Positions 50,665 through 62,330 are shown, counted from the first letter of the stretch. The stretch is 64,000 nt of DNA from Mycoplasma wenyonii str. Massachusetts (GCF_000277795.1 NC_018149.1:341160-405159), one strand, 5' to 3'. Notes: generated by a model from the letters alone, not told the origin. Numbers and translations are program-made.

Positions 50665-51252
50665 CTATCTATATCTCTCAAAATGATCTCAATAAATTTT
50701 TAGATATTTAGCTAGAGAGTTAAAGCTAAATAATAGAGAAATAATAAAGAATACATTTAATATCTCTTTTCCTCAAGTATCAGATAGTAGAAATCCAAGT
50801 ACTACTCCTACAAATTGAATAGCAGTCTTTCACTTAGCAGTCTTATTAGCTCCTAAATAGACTCCTTTGCTCTTTAATTTATATCTAACTAGTTCTACTG
50901 TTATCTCTCTAGCAATAGAAAGAAAAGGGATTATTCAGTGAACTAAAGAAGAAAAACTAAATAATACTAAAAAAGAGGAAACTAAGATCTTATCTGCTAA
51001 AGGGTCAAAGACAGCTCCAAAGTTAGACTCACATCTCCACTTTCTAGCTAAGTGACCATCAAAATAATCAGTTACTACTGAACACAGTAGAAAGATAAAG
51101 CTTAGTACTAAACAAGCTCCTGCTTTACCGTTACTAGAGTAACTACAGGTAAATAAGCTCTTAGATTTCTCTCCTAATACAACAAATAAGAAATAAAGAA
51201 AGATTGAAAGAGCACTTAAAAAGAATCTAGAGAGAGTTAGTAGATTCGGAAT
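50665..51252 (-). CDS. pgsA: CDP-diacylglycerol--glycerol-3-phosphate phosphatidyltransferase, apparent AUU start
   Basis: 195 aa, membrane enzyme of phosphatidylglycerol synthesis. The CDP-alcohol motif is intact: DYFDGHLARKWRCESNFGAV then DPLADK (Asp-x2-Asp-Gly-x2-Ala-Arg-x8-Gly-x3-Asp-x3-Asp). The N-terminus PNLLTLSRFFLSALS is where family members start, preceded by ATT 51252; between the upstream stop and it there is no AUG, GUG or UUG. An ATA further upstream is a weaker candidate. UGA-Trp present. Confidence 0.9.
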
Positions 51253-51290
51253 CTGTTTCCGATCTAAACTAAAAACTCTATTTACTTTCT

Positions 51291-51638
51291 CTAGCTCTTT
51301 TTCTTTTCTGTGTGTGTGTATCTAGTACTCTTTAGAGTTTCTTCTCTTTCTACTTCTTCATCTTGAATCTTTTGGTTGAAAGAATTAAATAGATCCATAA
51401 AGTCAACTCCCCTTTCTCTTAAGGTATCCAAAACACTTTGCATTTTGTCTTCAATCTTCTTCATCTTCTCTTCACCTGCAGAGAAGTGTTCTAGATAGAA
51501 AAGAATTAATTCCTCAACTGTTTCAGCTTCTTCTAATCCTTCAATTCTGTTAGCTTTCAAAAGCTTTAATTGTTCCTTTAGCTTGTCGTGAAGCTCCTTA
51601 GGGAGCTTTAGATTAATATTTATGGTTTCCATTTCCAA
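51291..51638 (-). CDS. Small helical hypothetical protein
   Basis: 115 aa. The N-terminal NINLKLPKELHDKLKEQLK segment has the beta-strand plus amphipathic helix pattern of a ribbon-helix-helix DNA-binding protein; the middle is a coiled-coil-like stretch (KKIEDKMQSVLDTLRERG) and the C-terminus is charged. No UGA. Located between the HIT gene and pgsA. The DNA-binding idea is weak. Confidence 0.55.
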   Translation of the reverse strand: MEMETININLKLPKELHDKLKEQLKLLKANRIEGLEEAETVEELILFYLEHFSAGEEKMKKIEDKMQSVLDTLRERGVDFMDLFNSFNQKIQDEEVEREETLKSTRYTHTEKKKS

Positions 51639-51660
51639 CTTTTTAAGTTTAATTGAATTT

Positions 51661-51981
51661 CTAGTATCTAGGGATTATATGTAGGTGAAAGTGAAATATA
51701 ACTTGTTTGGCTTTGGCACCTTGGTTAGACACAAAGTTAAATCCTTGAATACTAGGATTCTCCTGTTGTAACTTAAGCGAATGTTCTTTTGCCAGCACAA
51801 CAGCTTCTTGAAGGGCCTCTCCTGAACAAGAGCTAAAGTCTTGGTAGTGTTCTTTAGTTATTACCAGAGCATGACCTTCAGTAACTGGATGTTTATCTGG
51901 AATTAAAAATACGTGTTGGCCCTCCTTGATTAAATTAGATTGCTTATCTAAGTTAGAGGAAATCTCACAAAAAACACACAT
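51661..51981 (-). CDS. HIT family nucleotide-binding protein
   Basis: 106 aa. CVFCEI at the N-terminus, then PVTEGHALVITKEHYQDF, GFNFVSNQGAKAKQ and the histidine triad HFHLHIIPRY at the C-terminus. Probable purine-nucleotide phosphoramidase (Hint type). Normal length. Confidence 0.92.
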   Translation of the reverse strand: MCVFCEISSNLDKQSNLIKEGQHVFLIPDKHPVTEGHALVITKEHYQDFSSCSGEALQEAVVLAKEHSLKLQQENPSIQGFNFVSNQGAKAKQVIFHFHLHIIPRY

Positions 51982-52055
51982 AACAGTTATTAATATATAT
52001 GAAATTTAAAATTCTTCTAGAAAGTCTTGTACATTAATTTATTATTTCTTTAGCC

Positions 52056-52472
52056 ATTCCTACACTAGCTCAAATAGCCAAACACGGAAGACAGAGAAAG
52101 AAGAAGAAGTCTAAATCACAAGCTTTGCAAGAAAGTTGAAACTCTTTAAAAAACAAACCAATAAAGAGACCTAATCCCCTGAAGAGAGGGGTTTGTCTTA
52201 AGGTTTCTACCATGACTCCTAAGAAGCCAAACTCAGCTCTTAGAAAATTTGCTAAGGTGAGAGTTTCAAATAATCATGAAGTGTTAGCTTATATTCCCGG
52301 AGAGGGACATAATCTACAAGAACACCACGTAGTAATGATTAGAGGCGGTAGAGTAAAAGATCTTCCAGGAGTTAAATATCACATTATTAGAGGTAAGTTA
52401 GATGCAGCTCCTGTGGAAAAGAGAAAGAAAGAAAGATCTAAGTATGGGGTTAAAAAAGAAAAGAAAAGCTAG
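52056..52472 (+). CDS. rpsL: 30S ribosomal protein S12, apparent AUU start
   Basis: S12, 138 aa, decoding centre. The N-terminus reads [20 protein letters not shown] after ATT 52056, matching the normal Met-Pro-Thr start. After the in-frame TAA 52035-52037 there is no AUG, GUG or UUG, only ATT codons (52041, 52044, 52056); 52056 matches the family. [19 protein letters not shown] and [20 protein letters not shown] are diagnostic. UGA-Trp once. Confidence 0.95.
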
Positions 52473-52478
52473 TCCACC

Positions 52479-52949
52479 ATCAGAAAAAAGAGAAAGCTAA
52501 AGAGAAGAGAACTTCTTCCAGATATTACTTACAACTCCGTTACTGTCACCAAGGCAATTAACTTAATAATGTGAGAGGGCAAGAAGCAACTAGCTAGAAG
52601 AATTGTTTACAACGCTTTAGAGAAAGTAAGAGAAAGAACAGAAAGAGATCCAGTGGAAGTTTTTGAACAAGCTATTAGAAATGTAGCTCCTAGTATTGAG
52701 CTAAAAACTAGAAAGGTTAGAGGAGCTAACTACCAAGTACCTGTAGAGTCTAGTAGAGAGAGAAGAGAAGCTCTTGCTCTCAGATGACTAGTTAAATACA
52801 GTAGAAAGAGAAGTGAACTAACTATTGTAGAGGCATTTGCTTCTGAGATTATTGATGCCTCCAATAATACTGGATTATCAATAAAAAGAAAGATAGAAGT
52901 AATTAAGACAGCAGAAAGCAATAAAGCCTTCGCTTACTATCGTTTCTAG
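52479..52949 (+). CDS. rpsG: 30S ribosomal protein S7, apparent AUC start
   Basis: S7, 156 aa, head of the 30[41 protein letters not shown] and [10 protein letters not shown]-type blocks identify it. The rpsL stop TAG (52470-52472) is in the same frame and only TCC and ACC separate it from ATC 52479, so AUC is the only start-like codon. Length matches S7 exactly with this start. Two UGA-Trp. Confidence 0.94.
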
Positions 52950-52951
52950 TT

Positions 52952-55024
52952 ATGTCTAACAAACTACTTAATCTAAGAAACTTTGGGATCATGGCCCATA
53001 TTGATGCCGGTAAGACTACTACTAGCGAAAGAATACTTTATTACACTGGAAAGATTCACAAAATGGGAGAGGTACACGAAGGTAGTGCAACTATGGACTG
53101 AATGGAACAAGAAAGAGAAAAAGGAATTACTATTACCTCTGCAGCTACTACTACAGAGTGAAAGGGAGTAGTACTGAATCTAATTGACACACCAGGTCAC
53201 GTAGACTTCACTGTTGAGGTAGAAAGATCTTTAAGAGTACTAGATGGAGCTGTAGTTGTACTAGATGGAGCGATGGGAGTTGAACCGCAAACAGAAACTG
53301 TTTGAAGACAAGCAAACAAATATGCTGTTCCAAGAATCATCTTCTGTAACAAGATGGATAAGGTTGGAGCAAGCTTTCAATCCTCTATGAAATCTCTTAA
53401 AGATAGGTTGAATATTAAGTTCTCTCCAATTCAACTAAATATTGGGAATGAATCTAGTTTTAGGGGAATTATTGATTTAGTAGGCTTTAAGGCCTACAAC
53501 TTTAAGGCTGGGGTTGATGAGGAATTTGAAGAGATTCCAATTCCAGAAGATCAACTAGAAGAAGTTAAGAGCTTAAGAGAGACTCTCTTAAATGAAGTAC
53601 TAGTCTATGATGATGAGATTCTTAATAGATTCCTTTCTGGTGAAGAGGTGAAGGAAGAAGAAATCAAGATGTGTATCAGAAAAGCCACTCTTACTGGTAC
53701 TTTCTTCCCAGTACTTTGCGGTTCTTCCTTTAAGCACAAGGGAGTTAAGTTCTTGTTGGATGCAATAGTAGACTATCTCCCTTCTCCCCTAGACATTCCA
53801 ACCACTAAAGCCTTTACTAGAAGTGGAGATGAATTAACTATTGAAAACAAAGATGAATCAGATTTAGTTGCTGTTGCATTCAAGATTGCCACAGACCCCT
53901 TTGTAGGAAGACTTACTTTCATAAGGGTTTATGCAGGTAAGTTGAAGAAAGGAGATACTATCTACAACTCAACTAGAGATATAAAAGAGAGAGTTGGTAA
54001 GTTAGTAAAGATGCACTCAAATCACAAAACTGAGATTGAAGAAGCAGGTACTGGAGAGATTTGTGCTTTAGTGGGCCCAAAGAGCTTGAAAACTGGAGAT
54101 ACCATAACTGGCTCTCCTGACTCAGATTACCTACTAGAAGCTATGGCCTTTACTGAACCAGTTATCTCTTTAGCCATTGAGCCTAAGACTAAGTCCGACC
54201 AAGAAAAACTTTCTATAGTGCTTAAGAAGTTAGCAGATGAAGATCCGACTTTCAAGATCTCTTCTGACTATGAAACTGGTCAAACTCTTATTTCTGGTAT
54301 GGGAGAGTTACACCTAGAAATACTGATTGACAGAATGAGAAGAGAGTTTGGACTTCAAGTAAATGTTGGGGCTCCACAGGTTGCCTACAGAGAAACCTTT
54401 ACTCAAACTAAAGAGATTGAAGGTCAATATATTAAACAAACAGGTGGTAGAGGTAACTATGGACATGTCTGAATTAAGTATGAGCCAAATCCAGAGAAGG
54501 GATTTGAGTTTGTGGACAAGATAGTTGGAGGGAAAATTCCAAAGGAATATATCAAATCTATTAGAGAGGGACTAGTGGATGCTATGAAAGCTGGACAATT
54601 AGCTGGTTATCCAGTTATAGACATAAAAGCAACATTGTATGATGGTTCTTACCACGAAGTTGACTCAAATGAAATGGCCTTTAAGATAGCTGCTTCTTTA
54701 TCTCTTAAGGAAGCGAGTAAGAGATGTGGTTCAATCCTACTTGAGCCAATTATGTCTATTGAAATTAACTCTCCGCCGCAATACTTTGGTTCAGTAATGG
54801 GAGATGTTACAGCTAAAAGAGGGTTAATAACTGCCACAGAACTATCTCCTTCTGTAAGCACTATTAACTGTAAGATCCCCCTAAAAGAGATGTTTGGATA
54901 TGCAACAACCTTAAGATCACTTACTCAAGGTAGAGGGGTTTACTCTATGTCTTTCTCTCACTACCAACCATTACCAAAACACTTATTAAAAGAAATTCCA
55001 GGATTTATCTCAGAAGGGAAGTAA
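52952..55024 (+). CDS. fusA: Elongation factor G
   Basis: 690 aa, translocation GTPase. G1 AHIDAGKTT near residue 17, G3 DTPGHVDF near residue 83, G4 NKMD near residue 134. Switch region has [12 protein letters not shown]. Domain IV contains [10 protein letters not shown] with a UGA-Trp, and domain V ends with [13 protein letters not shown]. Start ATG 52952 lies two bases after rpsG. Standard str-operon order. Confidence 0.97.
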
Positions 55025-55028
55025 ATAT

Positions 55029-55046
55029 AGTAATTAAAAAATTACT
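55029..55046 (+). terminator. AT-rich hairpin after fusA
   Basis: AGTAATT (55029-55035) pairs with AATTACT (55040-55046) over a 4-base loop. No G/C in the stem beyond one pair and no clean T tract, so a terminator role is uncertain. Confidence 0.35.
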
Positions 55047-55070
55047 TTAACTATTCTTTAATTACTAACT

Positions 55071-56174
55071 ATGAGTAAAGATTTCTATGATGTTTTGGGT
55101 TTAAGTAAGAGTGCAACTCCTGAAGAGATAAAGAAAGCATATAGAAAGTTAGCTAAGGAGTATCACCCAGACATAAACAAATCAGAGGGGGCAGAAGAGA
55201 AATTTAAGAAGATAAATGAAGCCTATGAGGTTTTAAGTGATCCGGAGAAAAGAGCTAATTATGACAGATATGGAGGTGGATTTGAGAATGCAGGAGGAGC
55301 TCATGGTTTTGCTGGAGGAGCAAATCCTTTTGATATCTTTAGTAATTTCTTTAGACAAGATGGTGAAGATGGTTTCTTCTCTTCTTATCAATCTGGTGAT
55401 ATGAGAGGTGGGGGAAGAGAGGAAGTCACTAAGAAAGATGTAAGTATTACCTTTTTACAAGCAGTTAAAGGTTGTGATTATGAGTTAAGTTATAGAGCAA
55501 AGAAAGCCTGTAGTGAATGTAATGGAATGAGAACTTATCAAGGAGATAGGAGCTATATTCACAACTGTTCAGCTTGTAGAGGTTATGGATATGAAGTAAT
55601 TAGAACTAAGAGCTTATTTGGGGTTATAGAAGGGAGACAGACTTGTAGATATTGTGAGGGGGCTGGAGAAAAAATAACAAGAATCTGTACAACTTGTAGA
55701 GGTGAAGGGTATAACACAGAAAATAAAAAGATAACTATTAAGATTCCTGGGGGAGTTAAGACTGGTGACTCTCTAGTTTTTAAAGACAATCAATCTTATA
55801 ACGGTAAAAAAATCTATCTAAGCATTAGAGTACTAGACTCAGAAGTCTTTACAAGAGAAGGAGATAACTTATATACCAAGGTAATAGTTAATCCCTTGGT
55901 GGCTATACTAGGTGGTAGTATAGAGGTTCCAACACCTTATGGAATCAAAACTATTAAGTTACCTGCAGGTTCTAATAGTAGAGATCTTTTGAAACTAAAG
56001 GGTATGGGAATCTCTTTTAAGAAGGGAATAGGTAATCTCTTTATAAAACTAGAAATAGCCTCTCTAAAGCTTACTCCGAGTGAGTTAGAGAAAATAAAAT
56101 CAATACAGTTAACTGAGCCTAAAGAGGGTAAGGATTGAATGAGACTCTTTAAAAAAGAATATGAAACCATTTAA
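55071..56174 (+). CDS. dnaJ: Chaperone DnaJ
   Basis: 367 aa. J domain with the HPD tripeptide (YHPDINKS near residue 32), a Gly/Phe-rich linker ([15 protein letters not shown]), four Cys-rich zinc repeats (CSECNG, CSACRG, CRYCEG, CTTCRG) and a C-terminal substrate-binding domain. Reading the UGA at 56136-56138 as Trp extends the end to TAA 56174. Works with DnaK and the adjacent GrpE. Confidence 0.95.
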
Positions 56175-56179
56175 GTTAG

Positions 56180-56788
56180 ATGAGTTCTAAGAAAAAAAAT
56201 ATAGAACAAGAACCAATCCAAGAAACACACTCTGAAGAAGAAGCGGAGCTTCTATCTAGAGAAGATAGAATTGCAGAGTTAGAACAAAAATTAAAAGACT
56301 ACGAAGAAAAAGAAAAACAACTTAAAGAGGAATTAAATAAGAAGTTTTTAGAGGCTATACAGAAAAAGAGTGAAGAGGCTTCAGTCATTATTAAGACTAA
56401 AGAACAAGAGATAGAACAAAAGTACAGCTCTAAATTAGAAGAACAAAAGAAATATCTCTATGAAGCGCAATTAACTGAATTAGTAAATATTGTTTCCAGA
56501 TTAGAAGGAGTTGTTAGTGCTGAGCCTAAGAGTGAGGAAGTAAAGAACTATTTATTTGGTTTCAAAATGTTTTTGACTCAATTTGAAGCTTTATTTGACT
56601 CCTTAAATATAGTTCAGATTTCACCTGAAATAGGCCAAGAATTTGACTCTGAGGTGATGGAAAGTTTAGAAACTGAAAAAGTTTCAGAGGAACAAAGAAA
56701 TAAAATATTAAAGGTCTTTAGTAAGGGTTATAAACTAAATCAAAGAGTTATTAAATTAGCACAAGTAAAGGTAGGAATATGCCAGTAG
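56180..56788 (+). CDS. grpE: Co-chaperone GrpE
   Basis: 202 aa, nucleotide exchange factor for DnaK. Long Glu/Lys coiled coil (residues 15-95) followed by a compact domain with LTELVNIVSRLEGVV, NYLFGFKMFLTQFEALFDSL and the end KGYKLNQRVIKLAQVKVG, where the Gly-Tyr-x-Leu-x-x-Arg-Val-Ile-Arg/Lys-x-Ala-x-Val block is diagnostic. Overlaps fba by 10 bases. Confidence 0.93.
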   Translation: MSSKKKNIEQEPIQETHSEEEAELLSREDRIAELEQKLKDYEEKEKQLKEELNKKFLEAIQKKSEEASVIIKTKEQEIEQKYSSKLEEQKKYLYEAQLTELVNIVSRLEGVVSAEPKSEEVKNYLFGFKMFLTQFEALFDSLNIVQISPEIGQEFDSEVMESLETEKVSEEQRNKILKVFSKGYKLNQRVIKLAQVKVGICQ

Positions 56789-57648
56789 TTAACGCAATAG
56801 AAGCTTCAAATAAGGCACTAGCGGGAAAGTACGCTATTGCACAAATAAATACCAATAATCTAGAGTGAACAAAGGCTATTTTGTTAACTGCACAAAAGTG
56901 TAACTCTCCTGTTATTGTTGGGGTTTCTGAAGGAGCTGCAAAGTATATGGGAGGATACAAAACTGTTGCCTCCATGGTTAGGGGAATGACTGAAGATTTA
57001 AAGATTACTGTGCCAATAATATTGCACCTTGACCATGGAACTTATGAAGGTTGTTTTAAGGCTTTGGAGGCCGGATTCTCTTCAGTTATGTTTGATGGCT
57101 CTCACTTACCTTTTGAGGAAAACTACCAAAAATCCTCAGAAGTTATTAAAGCTGCAACTGAAAAAGGAGTTTCTGTTGAGTTAGAGGTAGGAACTCTTGC
57201 GGGAGAGGAGGATGGAGTTATTGGACTAGGAAACCAAGCAGATGTAAATGAATGCATTGAAATTAGTAAACTAAATCCTACTCTTTTGGCCGCAGGAATT
57301 GGAAATATGCATGGTCCCTATCCCCCAAATTGAAAGGGATTGAATCTAGAGTTGCTTGAAAATATCTCTAAAGCTATTAATAAGCCTTTAGTGTTACATG
57401 GTGGAACTGGAATAAAAGATGATGTTATTCAAAAAGCTATCTCTCTTGGGGTTACAAAAATCAATATAAATACTGAGTTACAAATGAAATTTGCAGCTGA
57501 AACCAGAAGGTATATTGAAGAGAGAAAAGACTTAGATATGAAAGCTAAAGGATTTGATCCTAGAAAACTACTTAGTTATGGTTATGCTGGTATTTTAGAA
57601 GTTATTGAAGAAAAATTTAAGTTATTTGGTTCAGTAGATAAGGCTTAA
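56779..57648 (+). CDS. fba: Fructose-bisphosphate aldolase class II
   Basis: 289 aa, glycolytic aldolase using a zinc ion. Zinc and substrate motifs: HLDHGTYE near residue 82, FDGSHLPFEEN, EVGTLAGEEDGV, AGIGNMHGPYPPNW (UGA-Trp) and LVLHGGTGI. Start ATG 56779 lies inside grpE. Glycolysis is the expected ATP source in these bacteria. Confidence 0.96.
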
Positions 57649-58418
57649 TTAGTAGGTTCAGAAGAGTTAGTAGTATTACTTTCTTCAATTAGTAAGTTAA
57701 CAGGTACATTCTTCATAAAGTAATTCTTTAAGTCGCTTATAGAGTTTTTTTGGGCAATTAAAAAGATAGTGTCTGATCTCTCTAGTTTGTCTGATTCAGA
57801 AACAGGAATAATTGTTTCTCCTCCCTTTTGTCTTTTGATGCTTAAGATAAGTGAGTTGTTTTCTTTCAAGAAAATCATTGAACTTATTGGCTTACCTCAA
57901 AGGTTTTGGTTATAGACAGGTAATCTAGCACAAAAGAGATCACTTTCTTGGAATTCTTCTTTATTACAAGGTAATCTTTCCACTTCTAAGTCAAAAATAG
58001 TGTGATATGCTAGATTCTCAACTACATATAGCTCAGGAATAATACTATAGGAGATACCTAAGAGTTTTAGTATTCTCTTATGCACTTCATCTTTTGCTCT
58101 TGCAAGTATTCTTCCTACTTCTAATTCTTTTAGGTTAGAGCAGATAGTAATAGATTTCTCTATATCTTTTATTCCTACAATGACATAGTCAAAGTCTGCA
58201 ATACCTACATCCTGAAGATTTCTAATATCTCTCGCATCGCAATTAATTGAGTTAGTAAATTCTGGACCTCAACTATCTATTGCATCCGGATCGCTGTCTA
58301 TTACAGTAACACTTTGATCTTCTTGAATTAAGATCTTTCCTATCTCTAAATTGAACTTACTTAACCCAATTAAGCAATAGTCCTTCCTTTGACCTTTTTT
58401 CTTCCCAACTATCGCCAC
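57645..58418 (-). CDS. ktrA: Potassium uptake regulatory subunit KtrA (TrkA type)
   Basis: 257 aa from GTG 58418. A Rossmann segment (GLSKFNLEIGKILIQE, then VTVIDSDPDAID) and the NCDARDIRNLQDVGI, FDYVIVGIKD pattern are RCK-N features; a C-terminal RCK-C-like domain follows (GGETIIPVSESDKLERSDTIFL). Divergent from the membrane subunit gene ktrB. RCK-C domains can bind c-di-AMP, and cdaA is in this window. Convergent with fba, overlapping by 4 bases. Confidence 0.85.
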
Positions 58419-58509
58419 AGTTAATTAGTACTACAGGGAGAATACTCCCCAGAAAACAATATATTTAATAATTTAATAGAGTTTACTCTAGACAAAAACA
58501 GCTGGTATA

Positions 58510-60012
58510 TTGCGTAGGCGAGTAACTAAAGCCTCGGCAAAAGAATTAGTTAGCAAGTGATTTTTTGGAGCTTCAGTTGCTCAGAGAATTGCCAGAATTT
58601 ATGTACTGATTATATTGGCTGGTTTTGGGGCCTTAAATCTTCCTTGGGTACAGACACATAAGGGAGAAAACACGAAAGACGACACTTGATTCTCTAAACT
58701 CTTCACCTCAGTCAGTGCCTTTACTACCACAGGATTACTCTCCGGTTCCTCTTTAAAGTGTTCATTCAACTTTGCTGGTCAATTAATAGTACTTATTTTG
58801 ATTCAAATTGGTGGTCTGGGAATAGTAACCATCTGAATGATTTTGAAACAAACCTTTCTAAAGAATAAGAAATATTCTATAGAAGACAGACTGAATATCT
58901 ACTCAGAAAGAGGTGGAGGGGGAATGAGTGAAGGAAGTTCTTATGTAGTTATTAAGTCTGCATTAATTAGTCTTCTGGGTTTTGAACTATTCGTTGCAGC
59001 ATTATTAACTTTCTTTTTTTATTTCATTGGTTCGATTCCTCAGGCACAAGCAGGAACTAAAAATCAATTTCTTGCTTCTCTCTGGGCTGGAATTTTTCAC
59101 TCTATCTCTGCAGTCAATAATGCAGGGTTAGACATTCTAGACAAGAGCTCTATTAGTTCCTTTTCTAGAGGATGAGGAACTATTCTCTCTATAGTCTTCG
59201 CTGTTTGCTCTATGGTAGGTGGGATTGGTTACCCAGCTCTATATGAGTTCAAAGAATGACTTCAAAAGAAGAGAAATAAAGAAAAAACAAAGAATATCTT
59301 TTCTTTGTTTACAAAGATCTCTATATTAATGTACTTATCTATTACCTTATTGGCTAGCGGTGGAATTATATTGGCTGAATATACAGACAATAATTGAACA
59401 CAAAGTGATTGCGATAAAGGTTGCGGGAAATTACAGACAATTGAAAAAATCTGACAACTAGTTTACTTAGTAATTTCTAGTAGATCTGCAGGATTTTATG
59501 GAATAGATCCTATTTGTCTACATGAAAAATCTCAATGAATTTTGTTGATATTAATGTTTATTGGTGCCTCTCCAGCTTCCACAGCGGGAGGTATTAGAAG
59601 CATTACCTTATTCCTGATGCTCGGAAAGATCTGAGTAACTATGAGGGGTAGAAGAACTCTTTCTATATTCTCTAGATCTATCTCAGATCAAACTATAGAA
59701 AGTGCCTATATAGTATTCTTTGTTTCTTCTGCATTAATAACCCTTTGTTCTCTGGGAATACCTAATCCGGGAGAGCAACAAGAAAAAAAAGGACTAAGAC
59801 ATGCTTCGCTATTCGAGGCCGCTTCAGCCTTTGGTACAGCAGGATTATCCCTAGGCGTTTCAAATAAAACTCCTTGATATGGAAAGTTGTTACTTATGTT
59901 TTTAATGTTTGTTGGTCAACTAGGAATTCCTAACTCACTGATCTACTACAACAAACCAAGAGTATCTAAGCAAAAGTTCTCTTATCCAGAAGAAAAACTA
60001 AGAATTGCATAA
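58510..60012 (+). CDS. ktrB: Potassium uptake channel subunit KtrB
   Basis: 500 aa from TTG 58510. TrkH/KtrB fold with four pore-loop repeats, recognisable as TTTGLLSG, NAGLD, SRSAGFYGID and FGTAGLSLG around the filter Gly residues. About eight membrane helices. TTG is used because the frame is closed by TAG 58489-58491 and no ATG lies before the first helix. Many UGA-Trp. Works with KtrA. Confidence 0.9.
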
Positions 60013-60028
60013 ATTAAAATAATTTTTC

Positions 60029-61618
60029 TTGTCAACAAATAACTCTACAGAAGTACTCTTAATTGATTTAGGCTCTCAGTATAGTTCTGTACTTGAGAGA
60101 AAGTTACACAATTTCAAGCTAAAAACAAAAAGACTTTTAGTAAATAGTGGAGTAATTCCTGATTCTTCTTATAGTTTCTCTAACTATCAAGCTGTGGTTA
60201 TTTCCGGAAGTCCTTTTTCGGTAACTGAATTCTCTACAACTCCTTTCTTTGGTTGAATAAAAGAACAAATTAGTAGTTCACAAGATATTCCTACTCTAGG
60301 AATTTGTTTCGGAATGCAGTTAATTCATTACATATTTGAAGGAGAAGTTTCTCCTTCTTTGGGACCTTGTTATGGACCAATAAAAGTTACTAGAGAAGTA
60401 GATGATCCTCTGTTTCAGGGAGTTCCCCTTAATTTCAGAGCTTGAGCTTCCTTTACAGATAGTGTGATTAAGTTGGGTGAAGGATACAAAGTCTTGGCTA
60501 CTGGAGAAGGTAAAAACTTAATTGCCTCTCACATAAACAAACCTATTTACACCATTCAGTATCACCCAGAACTCAAAGAATCAGAGTTTGGTAAGCAATT
60601 AATTAAAAATTTCTTAACTATTGCTGGATTTGATACTGACTCAAAAGTTCAAAGAGATTTAGATATAGCAAGACAGCTTCAAAACTTAATCTCTCAATAT
60701 TCTGAACAACTCAAAGATAAGAAGATTATGGTTGCAGTTTCTGGGGGATTGGACTCTAGCGTACTAGCTCTTCTTCTAAGTAGAATGGTTCCGTCAGAGA
60801 ATATATATCCTGTGTATATCTCTACTGGACTATACCCTCCACATTATGAGATTGAGGTAATTAATTACTTTGAAAAGAAATTTACAAACTTTGAGGTAAT
60901 TATCTGAGGAGAGAGCATATTCGATGAATTACTTGGAATAAAAGATGCAGAAGCAAAGAGAAAGATTATCTCAAGGAGATATTGAGATAGTATTGGTTCC
61001 TTTGCAAAAAAACAAAAAGAAAGAGGTATAAGTGTTTTTGCTCAAGGAACTCTTTGCTCAGACAAGGCAGAAAGTGGGAGGGAAACGAAAGAAAGTGATG
61101 TAATCAAGTCTCACCATAATGTCTTACACTCCGAACAACTTAAAGAGTTTGAGTTAGTAGAACCTTTCTCTAATCTATTCAAAGATCAAGTGAGAGAGTT
61201 GGGGGCAAAATTAAATCTTCCTTCATTCCTTCTACACAAACAACCCTTTCCAGGTCCCGGACTAGCAATAAGAGTTATAGGGGAAGTGACCAAGGAAAAA
61301 ATTGAGTTATTATCTGAAATTCAAAGATTTATGGAAGAGGAATTTTCAGAAAGAAAAATAGATACTCTGTGTGATCAATATTTCCCAATATTGTTATCTG
61401 ATAAAGCTGTTGGAGTTAAAGGTGATCAAAGATCACTGGGTTATTCAGTGGTTCTTAGGGCAGTTAAATCTCTTGACTTCATGAGTGCAGATGTTAGCCC
61501 CATCGCAATTGAAGAATTAATAAGTATTGGGAATAGAATTATCTCTTCTTTCTCGAAAGTGAGTAGAGTTCTTTATGACTTATCTACTAAGCCTGGTGGA
61601 ACTATAGAGTGAGAATAG
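60029..61618 (+). CDS. guaA: GMP synthase (glutamine-hydrolysing)
   Basis: 529 aa from TTG 60029; XMP to GMP. Glutaminase domain with GICFGMQ (catalytic Cys) and YHPEL (catalytic His); ATP-pyrophosphatase loop SGGLDSS near residue 238; dimerisation domain with KQPFPGPGLAIRVIGE and the KPGGTIEWE end, the Trp being UGA. Salvage and interconversion of purines in a minimal genome. Confidence 0.96.
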
Positions 61619-61682
61619 TTGTTATTTAGTTTTTTGACACAAAAATACTTTTTTGCTTAAATAAATCCTTTCTCTAAGACTT

Positions 61683-62330
61683 TTAAAAGGGAGAGTAAAA
61701 AACTGTTGGTTTAAAAGTTTCACTTCACTTTAGACCGCTATTTGAACTCAATTGGATGTCACAAGTCTTGGTAAATCAGCCTTTGCAATTGACCGCTTCA
61801 AGACTTATAGATGAAACATCGACTTCTTCTTCTCTTCTTCTATCATCCCCAATTTTTACAATTCTTTGTTCCCCTTTAGAACAGCTTGAGATTCTTTCTT
61901 GATGCCTGCCCCTTGATGTTCATTTTCCTTGGTATCAAATTCCAACTTCTCCTTCATTGGATCCTCTTAAGTTACTTGTATTTCTTTTAAAACCTCACTT
62001 GCTGCTGCCCCCACCGACTTTGCTGTTTCAAGTTTCTGTTTTTACGTTTGTACTTCTTCCGTAATGACTTGTTTCTTTCTTAACAAGATTGAAAGTAACT
62101 CCCAAACCTAAATCTTGATTTTTGTGTTCAGAAGAGATCATTTCAACACTGTATTCTGCGCCACCATGACCATCACAATTAATCAGCTTACCAAGATTAT
62201 TTAGTGTTTTGTTTCATAGAGATTGAAATTTATCTTGGGTAGATGCAATATATGACAAAGGAGTCAAAATACCAGCTCCGGCTATGCCGGTAACTGAAAA
62301 GGCAACAAACTTTAATATACTCGGAAACAT
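61683..62330 (-). CDS. Secreted hypothetical protein, family B relative
   Basis: 215 aa from ATG 62330. N-terminal FVAFSVTGIAGAGILTPLSYI, INCDGHGGAEYSVEMIS, later ISSCSKGEQ, VNCKGWFTKTCDIQLSS and the end FKPTVFYSPF. The CKGW...C...LSS block and the Phe-Tyr-x-x-Phe end tie it to 14992-15600 and the rest of family B. Six UGA-Trp. No run of eight G or C. Surface role inferred. Confidence 0.78.

Noticed and set aside
55020-55070. CIRCE-type heat-shock operator before dnaJ
   Set aside because: The inverted repeat there is AT-only and does not match the CIRCE consensus TTAGCACTC-N9-GAGTGCTAA.
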